Of a DNA stretch of 8,309 bases, positions 5,471 to 8,309 are shown piece after piece. Location of the stretch: the NCBI GenBank assembly GCA_018659505.1, contig JABJMI010000860.1, positions 1 to 8,309 of the forward strand, in the 5' to 3' direction. Position 1 is the stretch's first letter, and each line of letters starts with the position of its first letter. The position numbers and the translations under genes were made by a program. This DNA comes from Planctomicrobium sp. (GTDB taxonomy: Bacteria > Planctomycetota > Planctomycetia > Planctomycetales > Planctomycetaceae). The notes below the pieces were generated by a model, which saw only the letters and a program-made list of their open reading frames with translations, was not told where the DNA came from and ran no database searches.

Positions 5471-6277
5471 ATGCCTCCTCAACTGCTTGTGAGCGTTCGA
5501 TCTCCTCAAGAAGCTATCATCGCTGCGAGGGTTGCGGTTCCAATCATTGATATGAAAGAGCCAAATTCAGGCTCGTTGGGGATGTTAGATTCTTCAAAGA
5601 TCAATGAATGTGTGAATGCAATTCATGCTGTGAATTCAAATTTGCGAGCTAGTGCAGCTTTAGGAGAGGCAATTGACTGGATTGAGCCCGAATGCAGTCT
5701 AGACTTTCAGCTACCTCAACTGGATTACATGAAACTAGGGCTATCGAGACTCGCGTCACTTCAAGACTGGCGAGATATATGGGTTTCGATAAGAAGCAGA
5801 ATCGAAGCTTGCCTTGAGGATTCTTCACAAACCAATTGGATCGCAGTTGCTTATGCCGATGCCAAGATTGCCCAGGCTCCCAGCATTCCAGAAATCATCT
5901 CCGCTGCCGCTGAGAGCAATTGTCGCGGTGTTTTGTTCGACACCTTCCAGAAGGGCAATCTTCGCTTTTCCGACTGGGTCAGCGACTCGCAGCTGATTAA
6001 GTATTTGGAATCAATTCACAATGCGGGAATGTTCTGCTCGGTCGCTGGCAGATTGAACGAGAGCGATGTTGAACGACTCGCAAAACTTCCTGTTGATGTT
6101 ATTGCAGTCAGGTCAGCAGTCTGTGCAGGTGGAAAACGAACTGCGGAAATCAGCGAGGAGAAAATCCGACAACTTCAAGATTCCATGATCTCTTCGTCGA
6201 ATTACGAGATTGAAAATAATGAGGAAGGGAAATTCACCACGGGGGCACAGAGGCACGGAGGTTTGAATTCAAGATGA
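5471..6277 (+). CDS. mfnB: (5-formylfuran-3-yl)methyl phosphate synthase-like protein (MfnB, DUF556)
   Basis: TIM-barrel enzyme that in methanogens condenses two glyceraldehyde 3-phosphates into the furan precursor of methanofuran, the C1 carrier working with tetrahydromethanopterin. The 268 residues follow the family: LLVSVRSPQEA (5-15), IIDMKEPNSGSLG (25-37), ASAALGE (60-66), YMKLGLS (86-92), YADA (128-131), FDTFQKG (156-162), VAGRL (191-195) and AVRSAVCAGGKRTAEIS (212-228). The catalytic set I recall for the archaeal enzyme (Asp25, Lys27 Schiff base, Lys85, Asp151, Lys155) appears intact as D27, K29, K88, D157 and K161. Planctomycetes are known to carry this C1 pathway, which supports the call. 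The last 20 or so residues are repeat-derived (see 6231-6262); the enzyme core probably ends near residue 240. The start ATG has only a weak SD (AAAGAG, about 10 nt upstream) but places LLVSV at the usual N-terminus. No other C1 genes are in the window. Confidence 0.88.
   Translation: MPPQLLVSVRSPQEAIIAARVAVPIIDMKEPNSGSLGMLDSSKINECVNAIHAVNSNLRASAALGEAIDWIEPECSLDFQLPQLDYMKLGLSRLASLQDWRDIWVSIRSRIEACLEDSSQTNWIAVAYADAKIAQAPSIPEIISAAAESNCRGVLFDTFQKGNLRFSDWVSDSQLIKYLESIHNAGMFCSVAGRLNESDVERLAKLPVDVIAVRSAVCAGGKRTAEISEEKIRQLQDSMISSSNYEIENNEEGKFTTGAQRHGGLNSR
6231..6262. repeat. Purine-rich CACAGAGGCACGGAG-type repeat overlapping the 3' end of the mfnB-like gene
   Basis: The stretch TTCACCACGGGGGCACAGAG (6233-6252) continuing into GCACGGAGG has the internally repetitive CAC(A/G)GAG wording that I recall as a common dispersed intergenic repeat in planctomycetes and other bacteria. 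Degenerate echoes follow outside the gene (CACACACAGAG near 6292, AACACAGAG near 6335). It encodes the terminal FTTGAQRHGG of the MfnB-like protein. The repeat identity rests on recall and internal structure; no second full copy is in the window. Confidence 0.5.
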
Positions 6278-6349
6278 AGAGAGTACCCATGCACACACAG
6301 AGAAGCTATTTCGCTCAACGGTCCTTCCATGAGAACACAGAGTCGACTC

Positions 6350-6727
6350 TTAACTTAACTTCTTGATCAATTTCGATTTCGAAACGAGTGTCCGACGGTG
6401 CAACCCCTTGGAGATCAGTTTACCATGATTGGTCGCTTGCACATTAAAGAGGAGTTGACGGCCTTCCATTTGAATCATCGTGGCTGAGAAAATGACCTCA
6501 TCACCAATCCGCGCCATGCCTAAATGCTCGATATCAATTTGTGTTCCGAGTGTCAGTTCGTCTTCCTCAAGGAACTCCGCTATCAGCGACATCGCAGATT
6601 CTTCAAGCATCCAAACCAGAAACGGTGTTGCCAGTACCGGCGGGAGACCATCGAAAGTGATTGTCTGAGACTCATTGATGTGCCTGGTGATCTCAATTTT
6701 GGAACCGGTTTTCAGTCCAGATCGCAT
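6350..6727 (-). CDS. FlK-like hotdog-fold thioesterase
   Basis: Single hotdog domain, 125 residues from the chosen start, resembling the fluoroacetyl-CoA thioesterase (FlK) family, which hydrolyses small acyl-CoA esters in the cytoplasm as a dimer. Family wording is present: VLATPFLVWMLEESAM (31-46), TLGTQIDIEHLGMARIGDEV (59-78) and GRQLLFNVQA (89-98). The FlK catalytic triad I recall as Thr42, Glu50 and His76, plus Gly69, falls on T34, E42, H68 and G61, with identical spacing throughout (constant offset of 8). The start is Met at 6727-6725, because AGGA (6737-6734) lies 6 nt away. An ATG two codons upstream (6733) directly abuts that SD and is the longer alternative. Upstream on the minus strand TTGACG (6787-6782) could be a -35 element, but its -10 is weak. 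It is convergent with the mfnB-like gene. The substrate is unknown; fluoroacetate itself is unlikely to be it. Confidence 0.82.
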   Translation of the reverse strand: MRSGLKTGSKIEITRHINESQTITFDGLPPVLATPFLVWMLEESAMSLIAEFLEEDELTLGTQIDIEHLGMARIGDEVIFSATMIQMEGRQLLFNVQATNHGKLISKGLHRRTLVSKSKLIKKLS

Positions 6728-6886
6728 TTTCATTCCTAATAGTGTCTGATGTGCTTTTAAATAATGTTATCGCTGAGTACACGTCAAGCGAATTAGGGAT
6801 TGAGAATGGTGTCAGGTCTGTTTCACCCTGATGCCGCGAGAATGATTTGATCTAATGAGACGTTCGATTTCAAATAGAATTTTTAA

Positions 6887-7972
6887 ATGAAGAGCTTTAT
6901 GTCTGAGGATTACGAAGAAGGGGGAGTGGAATACAGACTGCCTTTGTCTGAACAACTGGCGATTAACGCGTCGAGCGAACTGAAGGCGCAGCGAGTATTG
7001 TGTACCACGAACGGCAGAGGACAATGTGCCATGGAAATTGCACAGAATCTTCCCGAGGCAGAAGTCTATTGCCATTTTGTAGAACTGTTCCCTGCCAGCG
7101 AAACAGCAGAGTGGTGCCAAGAGCTTGATTCTCGAGTGCAAGTTCTTTGCTCTGCGGATTTGCCAGATGAAGAATTTGACCTGTGTGTGTTACCGATGTC
7201 ACGTTCGGGGGAAAGTGAACTTTCTCGCGACTTGCTACAACAGGCTTATGATCGCTTAAAAATTGGCGGAACGCTCATTGTCTCAATTGATTACAAGAAA
7301 GATAAATGGTTTCACCACGAAGTTGAAAAATTAGGCAAGAATCTGACGCGATTACAGAAACGCAAAGGCGTCGCTTATCGGCTTAAAAAATTGAAGCCAT
7401 TAAAAAAAATAAAAGACTTCTCCGCTGAGTTTGGCTTTCGAGATGGAGAGAACCTCATCAAAGCGACCAGTCGGGCAGGGGTCTTCAGCCATCGACGATT
7501 GGATGTGGGGGCAAGAGCACTGATCGAAACGATGGAAATCAAAGCGAATGATCATGTCCTGGACATCGGCTGCGGAGCGGGAACAGTAGGGTGTGCAGCG
7601 GCAAAGAGAGCAGAGAATGTTGCTGTCCACTTTGTAGATGCGAATGCACGTGCTGTGGAAAGTGCCATGCTAAGTGCAGAACTCAATGAACTCACAGATG
7701 TGGCTGCAACTCTTTCGCATGATGGGACGGCAGGAGAGGACGATGGACTTGAAGGGGAGTTCGATGTCGTCGTCGGAAATCCTCCGTACTACTCACACTT
7801 TCAAATCTCTGAGATCTTTCTTCAATCAGCCGTTCGCAATCTGAAAGAAGGTGGTCGCGTCTACATCGTGACGAAAGATCGAGAGTGGCTCGAAGCGCGC
7901 ATGTCTCAGTTGTTTTCAGAGATACAAGTCGCAGAACTACGGGGCTACACCGTAGTCAGCGGAGTACGGTGA
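6887..7972 (+). CDS. RsmC/RlmG-like two-domain class I SAM-dependent methyltransferase
   Basis: A 361-residue protein built like the RsmC/RlmG rRNA guanine-N2 methyltransferases, which have an inactive N-terminal Rossmann copy and an active C-terminal one. N-terminal half (about 15-180): degenerate domain with LPLSEQL (18-24), FDLCVLPM (97-104) and LKIGGTLIVSIDY (124-136), without a SAM loop. A very basic linker follows (155-177, with RLKKLKPLKKIKD). The C-terminal MTS domain has VFSHRRLDVGARALIETM (199-216, the RsmC-like entry), SAM loop VLDIGCGAGTVG (224-235), acidic D251, and catalytic NPPYY (298-302) within VVGNPPYY. The target is probably a guanine in 16S or 23S rRNA, but which one cannot be told. 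The start is uncertain: ATG 6887 has no SD, whereas Met5 (6899) follows GAAGAG at a short distance. The 3' end converges with the AAA ATPase gene, with only 13 nt between stops. Confidence 0.85.
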   Translation: MKSFMSEDYEEGGVEYRLPLSEQLAINASSELKAQRVLCTTNGRGQCAMEIAQNLPEAEVYCHFVELFPASETAEWCQELDSRVQVLCSADLPDEEFDLCVLPMSRSGESELSRDLLQQAYDRLKIGGTLIVSIDYKKDKWFHHEVEKLGKNLTRLQKRKGVAYRLKKLKPLKKIKDFSAEFGFRDGENLIKATSRAGVFSHRRLDVGARALIETMEIKANDHVLDIGCGAGTVGCAAAKRAENVAVHFVDANARAVESAMLSAELNELTDVAATLSHDGTAGEDDGLEGEFDVVVGNPPYYSHFQISEIFLQSAVRNLKEGGRVYIVTKDREWLEARMSQLFSEIQVAELRGYTVVSGVR

Positions 7973-7985
7973 TCTCAACTACAAG

Positions 7986-8309
7986 TTACATGATTGAAAA
8001 ATAATTTTCGACGGCTTGATCGATGGCATCCTTTGTGATCTCTTTCGGCAGATTATGCAATGTGCTGCGATTTTCGATTTGTCGCATCAAATCACGAGGA
8101 TGGCAATAGCGGAATGGTCGCTGAGCTGCCACATAGTGCTCTTGAATTAGATAATCAACAGCTTCTGGAGAACATGAAAACTTATCTTTGCGAGCGAGTT
8201 TGATAAACAAGTTTCGGAAATCGTTTTCTTCAGCATCGAGTACATGGATTTTGTATGGGATTCTTCTCAAGAACGCATCATCGACTAAGTCCCGAGGTTC
8301 GAGGTTACT
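7986..8309 (-). CDS. AAA-family ATPase, C-terminal part, cut by window edge
   Basis: The last 107 residues of an ATPase whose start lies right of position 8309. The visible part opens with SNLEPRDLVDDAFLRRIPYKI (split: SNLEPRDL 1-8, VDDAFLRR 9-16, IPYKI 17-21). This fits the end of an AAA core: sensor-1 Asn (N2) and the arginine-finger region (R15-R16). A helical lid domain follows, with sensor-2-like CHPRDLMRQI (69-78). The ATP-binding Walker motifs are not in the window. I recall this wording from planctomycete AAA ATPases annotated only as such; a secretion or pilus-linked or MoxR-like role is possible but cannot be read here. An apparent TTG start at 8270 is internal, because the open frame and the homology continue to the window edge. 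Confidence 0.8.
   Translation of the reverse strand, partial: SNLEPRDLVDDAFLRRIPYKIHVLDAEENDFRNLFIKLARKDKFSCSPEAVDYLIQEHYVAAQRPFRYCHPRDLMRQIENRSTLHNLPKEITKDAIDQAVENYFSIM

Noticed and set aside
7937..7955. CTACGG/CCGTAG hairpin at the end of the methyltransferase gene as a terminator
   Set aside because: It lies inside the coding sequence, has only a 6-bp stem and no T-run; the convergent gene begins 13 nt after the stop.
1..8309. Mobile element, phage, CRISPR or toxin-antitoxin system
   Set aside because: I saw no transposase, integrase, regularly spaced repeats or paired small genes. The window reads as independent chromosomal genes with short palindromic repeats.

Overview
The window looks like chromosomal DNA of a planctomycete (Planctomycetaceae/Gimesia-Rubinisphaera type), with moderate GC near 50%. 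The evidence is a small lysine-rich CxxCH protein of a type I associate with planctomycetes, a DUF556/MfnB-type enzyme of the methanofuran/tetrahydromethanopterin C1 branch (archaea, methylotrophs, planctomycetes), AAA ATPase wording (DLVDDAFLRRIPYKI), and dispersed intergenic repeats. This assignment rests on recall, not on a database search.

Layout, left to right. (1) Positions 1-568, minus: N-terminal part of an SLC13-family permease, cut by the window edge. (2) 610-666: a two-armed GTAG-type palindromic repeat (REPIN/BIME-like). (3) 669-1655, minus: Hal2/CysQ-type 3'(2'),5'-bisphosphate nucleotidase with a GTG start. (4) 1656-2082: divergent intergenic region with plausible sigma-70-type promoters in both directions and a sigma-54-like site. 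(5) 2083-2445, plus: secreted mini c-type cytochrome with a strong SD and a strong intrinsic terminator. (6) 2586-2606: a single copy of the GTAG repeat. (7) 2645-3661, plus: GalT-family nucleotidylyltransferase lacking the CxxC zinc pair. (8) 3807-5225, minus: NtrC-type sigma-54 response regulator. (9) 5226-5470: divergent intergenic region with a near-perfect palindrome. (10) 5471-6277, plus: MfnB-like (5-formylfuran-3-yl)methyl phosphate synthase whose 3' end runs into a dispersed repeat. (11) 6350-6727, minus: FlK-like hotdog thioesterase. (12) 6887-7972, plus: RsmC/RlmG-like two-domain methyltransferase. (13) 7986-8309, minus: C-terminal part of an AAA ATPase.

The genes alternate in strand, most have their own promoter region, and there is no long operon, so this is mostly a set of independent housekeeping and regulatory genes. 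Two partnerships are possible. The PAP phosphatase and the SLC13 permease lie in tandem on one strand and could both serve sulfur assimilation if the permease carries sulfate. The MfnB-like gene is divergent from the sigma-54 regulator and shares its upstream region.

I found no phage, insertion sequence, CRISPR array, tRNA or rRNA. The least ordinary items are the GTAG palindromes, the tiny cytochrome with no visible sixth haem ligand, the zinc-site loss in the GalT homologue, the complete set of MfnB catalytic residues in a bacterium, the repeat-derived MfnB tail, and the FlK-type catalytic triad with FlK spacing.
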